A stretch of DNA of 64,000 bases from Karstenula rhodostoma CBS 690.94 (taxonomy: Eukaryota; Ascomycota; Dothideomycetes; Pleosporales; Didymosphaeriaceae), in the NCBI GenBank assembly GCA_010093485.1, contig MU001513.1, positions 199,696 to 263,695 on the forward strand, written 5' to 3'. The translations under genes were made by a program, and so were the position numbers. Under the pieces are notes generated by a model. That model did not search any database. It had not been told where the DNA came from and saw nothing but the letters and a program-made list of their open reading frames with translations. Below are positions 54,445-64,000 of this stretch, in pieces. The number at the start of each line of letters is the position of its first letter. Within the stretch, counting starts at the first letter, position 1.

Positions 54445-54855
54445 ATGTATATGGCTGGCGTGGGTGTGGCGAGCGTGGTTGGGCTGAGAGGGTTTGGCGA
54501 TGGGATGGGGGTATCACCACGTGCTTGTGTTTTTCTGCGTTACAGGGTTGATAGGTGCGATGATGGCTGATGAGGAGCTTTGTCAGAGTATGTATTGTAA
54601 TTGATGACATCAAGAAAAATGGATTCTTTTTGCAAGGTGCTGGACGTGGCGGGACCGCGTTTATGCCATGCTTGAAGAATCAACATGCAGACTCAGGAGC
54701 TTGGAAGAGTACTTGAGGGTCTCGGGCAACTCTTCTGACATATCTGTGTCTTAACAGTAAATGCTCTCTCCACCGTAGACACGCGGTGAGAAGATCTACA
54801 GTAACATTATCAATAGCATACAACAACGTCGCGCTGTAATTAGAAGAGGTACGCC

Positions 54856-55206
54856 ATGATATCAATACTATTTATGCACGTGGTAATGGACCGTAGTAAC
54901 AAGGTCACTCGGGGAAAACTTCAGTCAGAAGCTATATCAGCCTATGCGTTACCTGCGCCAATATACTTTACGATAGAGGAACTCTTGATAGTTGTGCATG
55001 TTCCATCGTCAATCTGGAGGGTTATTCCATCAGATCAGCAGATCCGAATCGAACTGTATTCTCATTTGAACTCGAGCACTTTGAAGCAATTGGTCCCACT
55101 TTTCTACGACCTGGTGGCTCAGGATAAGATCATTGAGGTGGTCTGGGCAAATCCCCCCTACTTCACGTGCATGTGGTCAAATGAGCTTCGTTGGAAACTA
55201 TCCTAA
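54856..55206 (+). CDS. possible small protein or gene remnant
   Basis: A 116-codon frame in AT-rich sequence, where long frames are less expected. The translation (IPSDQQIRIELYSHLNSSTL and following) has balanced composition like a real globular protein. It has no recognisable motif or splice partners and may be a decayed fragment. Confidence 0.22.
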   Translation: MISILFMHVVMDRSNKVTRGKLQSEAISAYALPAPIYFTIEELLIVVHVPSSIWRVIPSDQQIRIELYSHLNSSTLKQLVPLFYDLVAQDKIIEVVWANPPYFTCMWSNELRWKLS

Positions 55207-56439
55207 ACTCAGGATACTACCTGGGTTTAGACCAGCCCCTTTAATATCGTGACAAAAGCTAATTGCATCGTAAGTACTCTATATACCTAATACTGAGAAA
55301 TATCGACTAAAAGAGATAGGATGACCAAAAAGAATTTTTGGATTAACCTGGTAGAGGTGTGTCATCGCTGTAGAACGATACATCTCTCGGTGGTGCAGTG
55401 GAAAGATCTCCCCATGTTCTACGAGCGTTATTATGCTGAAATTCTTAAAATACTTCACTAGACTGTTTGAGTACAAATCGGAGCTCAGAACAGTGAATTA
55501 CCGAACGTTAAGACTGAAATCAGTCCGAGTGGTGGTTGTAACTAGTAAATCGGGGTTTGAGGGTATCAGATAAAGTATCAAACCTTTCAAGGCTCTTACG
55601 CACTTAGTTCTCTCCCGTGGCTACTATCTAACAAACTTCTACGAATGAAGATATAACCGTCAGACATGTTGGGTACAGGATTGACTCGGGGCTGTTTGTA
55701 GTGCTAGTGACGAACAGCTTCAAGGAACGCGAGACAGATGTAAGACTCAAAGTGCTAATGACGTCACGCGTTCACTGCCCTGAGTTTCCTTAGTCACCCT
55801 ACCGATTATGAAATGTTTACGTCGCTTGAGCCACGTCGTTGGCGTTTGTTCAGCATCGCATCTTGTCATGCGAACCTACTACCGCTCACAACATTTTCGT
55901 CAAGTCGCTCATAACCGTCCACGAGATCATTCAAATTACCTATCTCCTTCGCTTACTCGATGTTTGAAGTTCTGAGAACCACCATCTCAGAAGAGACCGA
56001 TGTCGCTTACCGTCCGAATCTAAGGATTTGTTTTTCTGCTACATAGAGCGTGCACAAGATGAGCGTGCGGCGACAGGATTCTGAGCGAGGCATCGTGAAA
56101 GCAAGCAAGCGAAGCACGTTCGAAGCTACCGTCAGAATATCACTGACAAGGCCATCTTCGACGCGAGTCTGGTAACGCCATCTTTTCTAATATCCGACAA
56201 GATATACCACAACGCGGAAAGAATACCTGCACATGCATCGCTGCAGCCCCAGTATAGTTCATAACGACATCGAATTACCCTACGCCAGAAGGAGATTGCA
56301 AGCGCAGTAGTATGACTATGGAAAATGCTAATGATGCTGGGGAAACTTAACGATGTCAATCCTCCTCTAAGTCTCTTAATCCCGCCTTTTTCGCCTTCCT
56401 CTCCTATTCTATCTTCTCATCTTTCTTTGATACAATACT

Positions 56440-59400
56440 TTATACCATCTGCACGCCCACGTCATCAATATCAAGGTTCATGTACCCATCATTATCGGTC
56501 CCAGCCGGGATGCCCGCCTCACCGTTGCACGTCACCACGACTCTGAGGTCCTGGCTGACGTCTGCCGGCGAGGTTCCCGCAGTAAAGAACTCCTGTCTTC
56601 TGGTGAATGATTCCTGCGGGCTCGCCTGATATACAAAGTCGTTGCCGATATAGTAGGCCGCCTGGCACTTGGACATAAGGTTGCCTTGCCTATTGGTGCT
56701 GCTCAATACGTACTCCGTTCCAGGGCATAGAGTCAGTGGCTGGCTGATAGTCAATGCTTGATTGGTGGCGGCAGCGAGGACGCGTGCGAATTGAGCGTTG
56801 CTAGAGGAGTTCTGGGTACGGAAGGTGACGGAGGGGTGGTCAGCCTTGGTGGTCCAACCGAACGCAGTATTGGCGGCCTCGAATAAGAAGTCGGGATTAA
56901 TGACTATGTTATCGTTGTCCGCACAGGCCTGATCGATTTGCTCTTGGGTGGCCACCTCGCCTGTCCGGCGGTATGACCGCGAAGTGACGACTGGAGAGGT
57001 TGCCGATGCGGCAGTTGTTCCAGTTCCGGTCGGGATAGTGGAATTGAGTCCGAGAAGCCCTGTTCCGAAACCTGCTGAGGCGGTAGGAGCGCATGTTGAC
57101 GGCCCAACGAGCAAAGTCTCATACGAGACTGTGGTGATGACGACTGTGTGAGGGACAACTACAGCGGTTGGTGTGGGACAACCTTCCGTACCGTTCAACG
57201 AGGCAGATGGTGTGACCGAAGCACCGGTCCCTGTCGCGAATGGGGGGGTCGTTACGTTCAAAGCGACGCCAGTTGACAATGGGATGGTAACGTTAACCAA
57301 CGGGGTTGGAGAAGCACTGACTACACCTGTGCCCAATGGGACCGTGGAATTCTCCGAAACGACGGCGAAGGAAATCGAGGCTGCAGTGAATAGAGGGATC
57401 GGCGCTGAAGCGGTGCCAACTGGAGCGCTCGAATTAGCAGGTATGGGGAAGATACCCTGCGAGGGAGCAGTGCCTGTCGATAGAGGAATCGATGGCAAGC
57501 CTGAGGCCGTGCCTAGCGGAGCACTCGAGTTCACAGGAACAGCAACAACACCCGTTGACAGAGCAATCGGCAGCGAGCCTGAAGCTGTGCCAATTGGAGC
57601 GCTTGAGTTGAGAGCTACTGGCGTGGAGCTTGCCGGTGCCGTCCCTGTTGGGAGGAAAGCTGTAGAGTTGGCAGGCGTGGTCGATCTCGATATGGAGCCC
57701 CGGCGTGGGTTTTCGGTATTTGAGAATTCGGGCCCGGAAGTACCCGTGGGCAGGAACGCCGTTGAATTAGCAGGTGGTGCAGTGCCTGTGGGAAGGAACG
57801 CTGTAGAGTTGGCAGGCGTGATGGGTGCCGTACCGGAAGCAGCCGTTACAAGCGGGACAGACGTGATGTTGGCGGACTGGATCGGTACAGCACTCGGTCC
57901 GGTCGCTTGGAGTGACGCGTTGACAGAAATCACTGGTGCGGCCGAAGACCCAATTGGACCATTTGCTGACTGTACGAGAACGAAGGAAGACCCTGTCGCA
58001 CCCGATAGCTGTGTGCTGTTGAGGCTTACGCCTGTGCTTAGAGGGATGGAGATGGCCGTCAAGGGCGCAGTTCCTGGTAATGATGCATTGACCGTTGGTA
58101 TTGGTGCAATGCCAAACAAGGTCACGTTGCCTGTAGCGAGGGGCAGTCCGCTTGGACCGGTCGACGTACGGGATCTCGAGCGGCCCACTCGATCGCCTCC
58201 TGAGTTCGCGAATTCCGGTCCAGTGCTACCGCTTGCCGTAGGGAAGACTGCGCTCGAGTTGGCAGACAGCGGTGGAAGTGTTACAGAAGGCTGTTCAGCG
58301 GTGACAAAAGGCTGTTCACCACTACTGCTCGAGGACGCAGTCCGGTTAGCAGGAATGGGTGGTATTCCAGCGGAGGGTTGCTCGATACCACCGCTCGCAG
58401 TTGGGAAGATCGCACTTGAGTTTGCCGTCAGTAGCGGAACGGAAGCGGAAGGCTGTTCAACGCTTCCGCTCGCTGTGGGAAGGACCACGGTCAGGTTGAC
58501 AGAGAGCGGAGGAATGACTACGGAAGGTTGTTCGGTACTTCCACTAGCCACGGGAAGAACCAAAGTCAGATTTGCGGAGAGCGCAGGGATGACAATCGAA
58601 GGTTGCTCGACGCTTCCGCTTGCCGTGGGGAACACTGCGCTCGAGTTTGCGGAGACTGTAGCCACGGTGACGGAAGCTGACGCAACACTGACCACATCAG
58701 ATAATGATTTCGCTCCGTAACCTCCGTTCGAAATGAAAGGTGGTGGAGGTGATATTGTGGAGTTGACAGCAGGCGCAGTGACCAGAGGAGCGGTGCCAAC
58801 AGGGGCAGCAGTAGAGTTCACGATAGGCGTAGAACCTCCAGTAGCCAGAGAGGCAGTGGAGTTCACGACAAGCGCAGAAATTCCAGTCCCGATCGGCGCG
58901 GTTGCCAGAGGTGCGGTACTGCTGGGACGCGTGATAGGCCTACCAGTACGGTCTCTCAACGAGTTGTTGAATTCGTCCTCCGTGTTCGTTATGCTAGGAC
59001 TAGGAGGCTGACTCGCTGGTGCGCTTATCGTTTCGTTTACCGACGCGGGTATTACACCACCAGTGCCTGTTGATAGGATGACGGCAGTGGCCCCAGAAAT
59101 GGATATGTTCTGAGTTCCGGATGCAGGCGCGGTTCCAAGGGGAATGACAGGAGCAGTGGCGGAACCGTTTACAGAGGGTGACACGACGCCATTTCCGGAT
59201 ACCGCAGAAGACGGGATGATCTCGCCGGATATGACGAAGACGGCCGTTCCAGCTGGAAGAGAACCGTTGAAGGTTGGGCTAGGGATTGCGCTGACCGTTG
59301 CGGGCAGGGTTGCGTTCTCTGATGGCTGTGGTATTCCGCCGGTGGATGCGACCTCAGACTCTGAAGGCCCTTCAGTACCCTCGTCGGAGAAGTTGAAGGC

Positions 59401-62400
59401 CTCAAAAGATCCTCCATCCTCTTCCTCTTCCTCTTCTTCCGAAGCGGTGCTGTTAGAGCTGGGTGAAGGCACAACGCCAGACACCGTCTCTGACACTATT
59501 TCTGTTGGCGCAGGAATAGAGATGTTGGCAGACGCAGGTGGTATGACATTCGATGCCCCTGTGGAAAGAAGCACCGACGCAGCCCCAGATTCGGAAACAA
59601 CAGCCACACCCTCAGAGACTGATGCAGTGGCGTTGAGAACTGGTACCTCAGTTCCGGGGGCAGTGCCAGATGGGAAGCTCGCGCCAGATCCTGCAGAGGC
59701 CGATGCTACTGCGGTCCCACCAGACACTGTGAAGTTCTGAGCAACTGCTGCCGAACTAACGTCTGGGACGGTCTCATTCGAAGGTGCGAACGGCGAACTC
59801 GTTCCCGTGGGAAGAGAAGGGCTGGGGGCCAACGAAGGCGGAAGCTCAGTGCCGTTGACGGTAATGGGAATAGGGCCCAAAGAACCAGCACCTCCCACGG
59901 ATAAGATCACAGCTGTGCTTCCAGCCAAAGTGACCTCGGCGCCACCGGCAGAAGACACTCCAGTTCCAATGACAGTGCTGTTCAATGTGTTTATAGACAG
60001 AGCAGAGCTGGCTCCGCTTCCAACGGGAGGTGGCGGTACAACTGATGCACCTCCGGTCAAATTCAAGGTGGCCGTCGCTCCAAACTCAGAGAACTGTGCG
60101 CCTCCAGAAGATCCCGCAACTCCAGTAGAGTTGGCTGGCAGACCTTCTGCTGCGGAGCTGAACCCAGTTCCGACGGGAGGTGGTGGTATAACGGACGCAC
60201 CACCGGTCAAATTAAAGGTTGCTGTCACTCCAAGCTCAGAGAATTCCGCACCGCCGGAGGATCCCGCAACTGCGGTAGGGTTGGCTGGCAGACTGGCTTC
60301 TGCAGAGCTAGTCGGCGAACCATATCCGCGCTGGGGAGGAAGGATAAATACGGAGCTGGAGATGCGTGCTGGGCTCTGCACTCCTTCAGAGGGAGCATTG
60401 GAGCTGGGTACAGGTACCGATCCGGTACCTACGGCGCTTCCATTGCTCGGCGATGGAGGAATGACGCCTGAGCCTCCGGTGTTGCCGCCCGTGGAAAGGG
60501 CACCCACGATGCTGAAGTCAAGACCGCCAGATGATTGAGCGNNNNNNNNNNNNNNNNNNNNNNNNNNNNNNNNNNNNNNNNNNNNNNNNNNNNNNNNNNN
60601 NNNNNNNNNNNNNNNNNNNNNNNNNNNNNNNNNNNNNNNNNNNNNNNNNNNNNNNNNNNNNNNNNNNNNNNNNNNNNNNNNNGCACCCACGATGCTGAAG
60701 TCAAGACCGCCAGATGATTGAGCGGCGCCTGGCTGACCACCGCTACCGGCAGTAGCGTTAGCACCAGACTCAACTCCCGATTTTGTGAAGGCAGCGCTTC
60801 CTGCGGAAACAGCAGCTGCCGAGTTCGACTGGGCACCAAGACTTCCAAAAACAACGCCACCACCTGCGACGGAGCTGAAAGTGGCGGCATTCCCTGAGAC
60901 AATGACTGAAGCGGCGCCTAGAGAACCAGTTCCGACAGCCACGATTGACGTTTCATTGGCGACACTGGGTGAAGCGAGCGCACCTGATGGTGCCGAAGTT
61001 GGCGCCGGGATCTCACTTGCACCTGCACCTGCTGTGGCAATTGCTGTTTCCATAGCGCCAGCCGAGGTGAAACCACCGTCGCCACCAGCGCCACCAGTGC
61101 CAATTGCTGCAACTGAAGTAGGGTATATCACTCCCTCACCACCAGTACCGCTGAATGTCGATGTACCAGAAATGATGATGGTAGTGCCGTCCTCAACGAT
61201 GGTAGTAACATCGACGAAGACAGATGTCAAGTTCGCAACGGGTTGCGGAATCACAATGGTCCTGGGTGTGTTCTTGACAGTACAAGTCCAAGAGGTAGCG
61301 TAGGCTGCCCACCAAGCGCTGGAGGAAGCGTAAACCTCGAACCAACTGTAATGATAAGCTCCGGCCGAGTCCGTGAAGCCACTAGACCAGAAGGTTCTGT
61401 AAACACCGCCTGTTTCCGACCGAGAAATCAGACCAGGCGTCGAAAATGAGAAACCTTCGCTGAGAACGTTGCCCACGAGCTGTGCGGTATCCACGGTGGC
61501 ATTGCTCGGACCGTTGACCAGGTCGACGGACTTGCATTTGTCGGACTTGGATGATACTTGCGTCAGCAGGACGGTAACACTGCCAGGTTGACGCGCGAAG
61601 TTTCGAGCTGATCCATGCAGGAAGCATTGCCCGTCGGATGCGCCAGGGTTGGGCACGAAAGAGGCCGATTGGCAAAGTTGCCTCTGCGAGCGATTGTTCA
61701 CGAGCGAACATTGAGCGGCGCAAGCTGTCTGGTTGGCAACATTCTGAATGCCAGCTAGAGTATCTGAATCAGCTACTGCGGTGTCGCACAAGACCGAGTA
61801 TTCGAAACGCAAATCGCCAACAATGAACTGGGGGTTGAGCCTATTGGCCTTCTCGGAGGCCGCGCCATCCTTTGGGCATTCGAAAGGAATACCAATCACA
61901 ACAGGGGCTGAGGATCCACCTGAAGCTGAAGGGGGCGAAACGGGCAAGATTGAACCACTGGCGACCACGCTGATAGATGCCGGACTCGTTATGGACGCAG
62001 GCACTGTCACTGTGCTTGCACCGCTCAAAGCAACTGTATCCGAAGACACAATCTCGGAGCCTGCAGAGCCGGAAGGCAGGACCTCGGTCCCAGCAACAGA
62101 GCCACCCGAGGCGGAAGGTAGAGCGCCAGAACCAGCAGAGCCAAGCGGGTCTGCGGTCACGTTGAGGAGGAGAGCGACAGTTGCAGTCGCGGTGATGGTC
62201 TTAGTTTGGTATCTCGTCAGTACACGCAACACATTCCTTCCTACAGTGATGTGCTGAAGTGCATGAGCCAGTGTTGAGTTCGGGGGCCACAAGCTTACCT
62301 GGTTCGAGAGGAGAGTGTTGGTTATTGTAGTGGTGGAAAGCGGCGCGACCGATTCACACGAACAGGCGTTTCCGAACCCGGACAGGGCCTCTTCCTGCTT

Positions 62401-62988
62401 TCGGTTTGGGGTAGCAGCAGCCAACGCTGCAGCATTCGCGCCATTTGCAATGACGTCGGACATGATCGCGTTCGCGAAGGCGAATTGGGCGGCAGCATTA
62501 GTGTCTCTTCGCAAAAGGGCGGCAGGGGTGATGGTCGTAATCTCGGTGACTGTGGTTGATACCTGAACAGTCTGCGTCGAAGTAGCTGTTGTGCTTGTGA
62601 AGTCGGTGCTGAATCTCTGTTAACCAAACTCATTGCATATGCACTTTACTTACACGATGGCAGTGGTTGAGAGTGTAACAGTTGCCGGTGGGATGCCCAG
62701 CAGATTGTTGCATAGTGTCTGTACGGCGGGAGAGGGCGCGGCTTCCAATATCACAATGTACAAGTCGTCCGTGGAGCATTGCACGTCGGTGAAAGCTTCA
62801 ACCTCTTGTCTCTTGCCAAAAACCTTGTTGAGAGGCCACCGGCGCAAAATGTCCTGGAGCTTCGACTGGTCGTGGGCAACATTTAGTCCACGCTCTGCAT
62901 CCGCCTCTTGCTGCGTAACTCGCGCTCCAGTCTGTGTGGAAAAAGAGAGGAAGGCGGCCGAAGCCAACAATGAGTGAGAGATGTACAT
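56440..62988 (-). CDS. giant secreted S/T/A/P-rich repeat protein with Apple-like and CBM-like domains
   Basis: Minus-strand exons 62988-62654, 62614-62299 and 62199-56440, about 2136 residues including 47 unknown ones from the N gap. Signal peptide MYISHSLLASAAFLSFSTQTG. Intron 1 is only 39 nt (GTAAGT, GTTAAC, acceptor CAGAG); intron 2 (62200-62298, 99 nt) is in frame without a stop. A Cys-containing Apple/PAN-like region lies at about 61,870-61,545 (CDTAVADSD, ACAAQC, LCQSASFV, CFLHGSA). Then come about 1,450 residues of Ser/Thr/Ala/Pro/Val repeats with many N-glycosylation sequons. The last 160 residues (CADNDNIVINPDF, LCPGTEYVLSS, CQAAYYIGNDFVY, LDIDDVGV) look like a carbohydrate-binding (CenC/CBM-like) domain. 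No GPI signal at the end. Probably a cell-surface or extracellular mucin-like adhesin; the role is inference. Confidence 0.75.
58225..58680 (-). repeat. coding 75-bp repeats (25-residue units)
   Basis: About five units of the form SGS-x-EQPS-x-x-[VI]P-x-L-x-[AV]N-x-[ST]-x-x-[FL]P-x-A, diverging towards one end. Each unit offers an N-x-S/T sequon. Confidence 0.8.
60020..60310 (-). repeat. coding tandem duplication of about 49 residues
   Basis: Two adjacent units share LPAN-x-T-x-VAGSSGGA, FSE, TAT, NLTGGAS and PPPPVG. A third, more divergent unit (SSGGLDFSIVG to SGVIPPSP) borders the assembly gap at 60542. Confidence 0.8.
60542..60682. other. assembly gap, 141 N, with identical 42-bp flanks
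   Basis: The 42 bases before the gap (60500-60541) are identical to the 42 bases after it (60683-60724). Gap plus one flank is 183 bases, 61 codons, so collapsing it keeps the frame. Confidence 0.98.
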
Positions 62989-64000
62989 GATGGAGCACTC
63001 GAGCGAGTGAGAGAGGCTCCGATCAATCAACAACAGAGATCCCGCGGGGGTTCCTGGGAGGGGATGGCTGGCTAGAACCCAGATACACTACCTTTATAAG
63101 TGGCAACGACGTCGGGACACGAGATGAAGGGCGTGTTCGCCATCGAGATCATTCCCACGTTAGGATGCGCCTTGCAGACGGGATCAGAGGTACAAATTTG
63201 GCAGGGACCCACACAGTGGAATTGTTTCGCGTGAGGAGTGACTCGCGAATGACCTTGGGTGGAACCAGGACTGAGAATGCTGGTGATGCTGGAGTCAAGA
63301 CAGAGACAGCTGATAGCCGCAACATCGAAGAGGTTGTCTGGGGCGCTTGGCAGCAGCGATCCCTCTCTGAGCAGGCTGGAATGTCGAAGGGGACGTGCCA
63401 AGACTCCTTGCCCACGCGTGTCGCAACATATCCCACACGACCACTACCTCTTCGAGAAGTGTTGAGGACGTGCGAAGGGAGAGCGCGTCGAGACACGTAG
63501 ACGCGCTACAGAGGCCCAATGACAGAAGGGGAAGGGCAGGTCAGGGCCGCAACACCGGGGGACAAAGACTGGATATTGAATGACTTGATTTGGAGGAGAT
63601 AACTATGCAAAAGAGGACATGAGGTGAAAGACGTGCGATGCGAGATGTGGAGGAAGGCGCCACGGGTTTCCGAGCTCTCCCTCGGGGCGCGCTGTGGTGT
63701 CGTCAACGCCATGGTTCTCAACATGAGATGGAATGAGCATGGGCACTTGAGTGTGTTTAGGGTCGGGTCGGAGCAGCAAGCAGACGTGTGTATGGATGGA
63801 TGGGTGGATGGAGTGGTGGTGGGGTGGTGAGGGCGATGGCGGGCGAATGAGGAGCGGTCGGGGGTCCGTGCCGTGCCCGACAAGGCAGGCACGACCGAGG
63901 ACAGCCCCAGCGCGCTCACCACCACGTCCTGCCTGCCCCGCCCATTGCCTGCCTCAACATGCCCCAGCGGCCATAACGGTGGCTGTACTCGCATCCAACG
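62989..64000. other. upstream region, no supported gene
   Basis: Promoter and 5' flank of the giant gene. A short TGGA-type run lies near 63790-63815. A minus-strand frame at 63401-63072 is Cys-containing but has no good start and contains the TATA box; not accepted. Confidence 0.45.
63093..63098 (-). promoter_or_regulatory. TATA box of the giant secreted protein gene
   Basis: TATAAA on the minus strand, about 105 bases before the ATG at 62988. Open frames overlapping it upstream are therefore more likely promoter than exon. Confidence 0.45.

Larger units (their letters stand above)
54059..56439. other. intergenic region with weak coding signals only
   Basis: About 2.4 kb; 54,600-56,400 is AT-richer than its surroundings. 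Two frames are listed separately at low confidence. No RNA gene or clear transposon is seen. Confidence 0.45.

Noticed and set aside
55385..55440. A-box-like TGGTGCAGTGG word
   Set aside because: No matching B-box downstream and no cloverleaf pairing.
57173..58720. 515-codon plus-strand open frame (and similar ones at 59144-60538)
   Set aside because: Antisense shadow of the repetitive Ser/Thr/Ala/Pro coding sequence; the minus-strand protein has a signal peptide, splice sites and terminal domains.
63072..63401. Cys-containing minus-strand frame upstream of the giant gene
   Set aside because: Contains the likely TATA box and lacks a supported start; better explained as promoter.
1..64000. 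CRISPR arrays, bacterial operons, riboswitches
   Set aside because: Spliceosomal introns and fungal gene families show nuclear eukaryotic DNA; the tandem repeats seen lack spacer structure.

Overview
This is a eukaryotic nuclear window from a filamentous ascomycete (Pezizomycotina; Dothideomycetes is a guess from gene content). The evidence is many 45-90 nt introns with GT..AG ends and CTAAC/CTGAC branch points, fungal-only families (PRM10/ThrE-type membrane protein, fungal rhodopsin-like receptor, DUF2433 phosphoesterase, tannase-type esterase), no operons or Shine-Dalgarno sites, and moderate GC. Exon limits were worked out by hand from splice motifs and reading-frame continuity. For every spliced model the exon lengths sum to a multiple of three.

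Left part (1-18,136): the 3' part of an ABC-F ATPase, two large low-complexity regulatory-looking proteins (2,291-4,249 and 5,471-8,119), a decayed AT-rich patch with a TA-flanked MITE-like element (8,198-8,343), a short-chain dehydrogenase, an island of small minus-strand genes of unknown family (10,394-14,361), and a PRM10-like multi-pass transporter.

Middle (20,453-31,595): five same-strand genes form an oxidative/hydrolytic block: FAD monooxygenase, P450, second P450, secreted tannase/feruloyl-esterase-type hydrolase, and secreted Asp-box (BNR) protein. No polyketide synthase, NRPS or terpene synthase is visible, so a catabolic or tailoring block is a better reading than a complete biosynthetic cluster. 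It is followed by a rhodopsin-like membrane protein (33,865-36,091).

Right part (38,055-62,988): a membrane-anchored coiled-coil protein interrupted by a frameshift or weak intron, then conserved housekeeping genes: NPC1 (sterol export, with a GC-AG intron and an in-frame open frame beyond its stop), karyopherin Kap123/importin-4, and a DUF2433 metallophosphoesterase with an RGG tail. Last is a giant secreted S/T/A/P-rich repeat protein with an Apple-like N-terminal region and a CBM-like C-terminal domain. It contains an assembly gap of 141 N flanked by identical 42-bp ends.

No rRNA, convincing tRNA, CRISPR array, or intact transposase was found.
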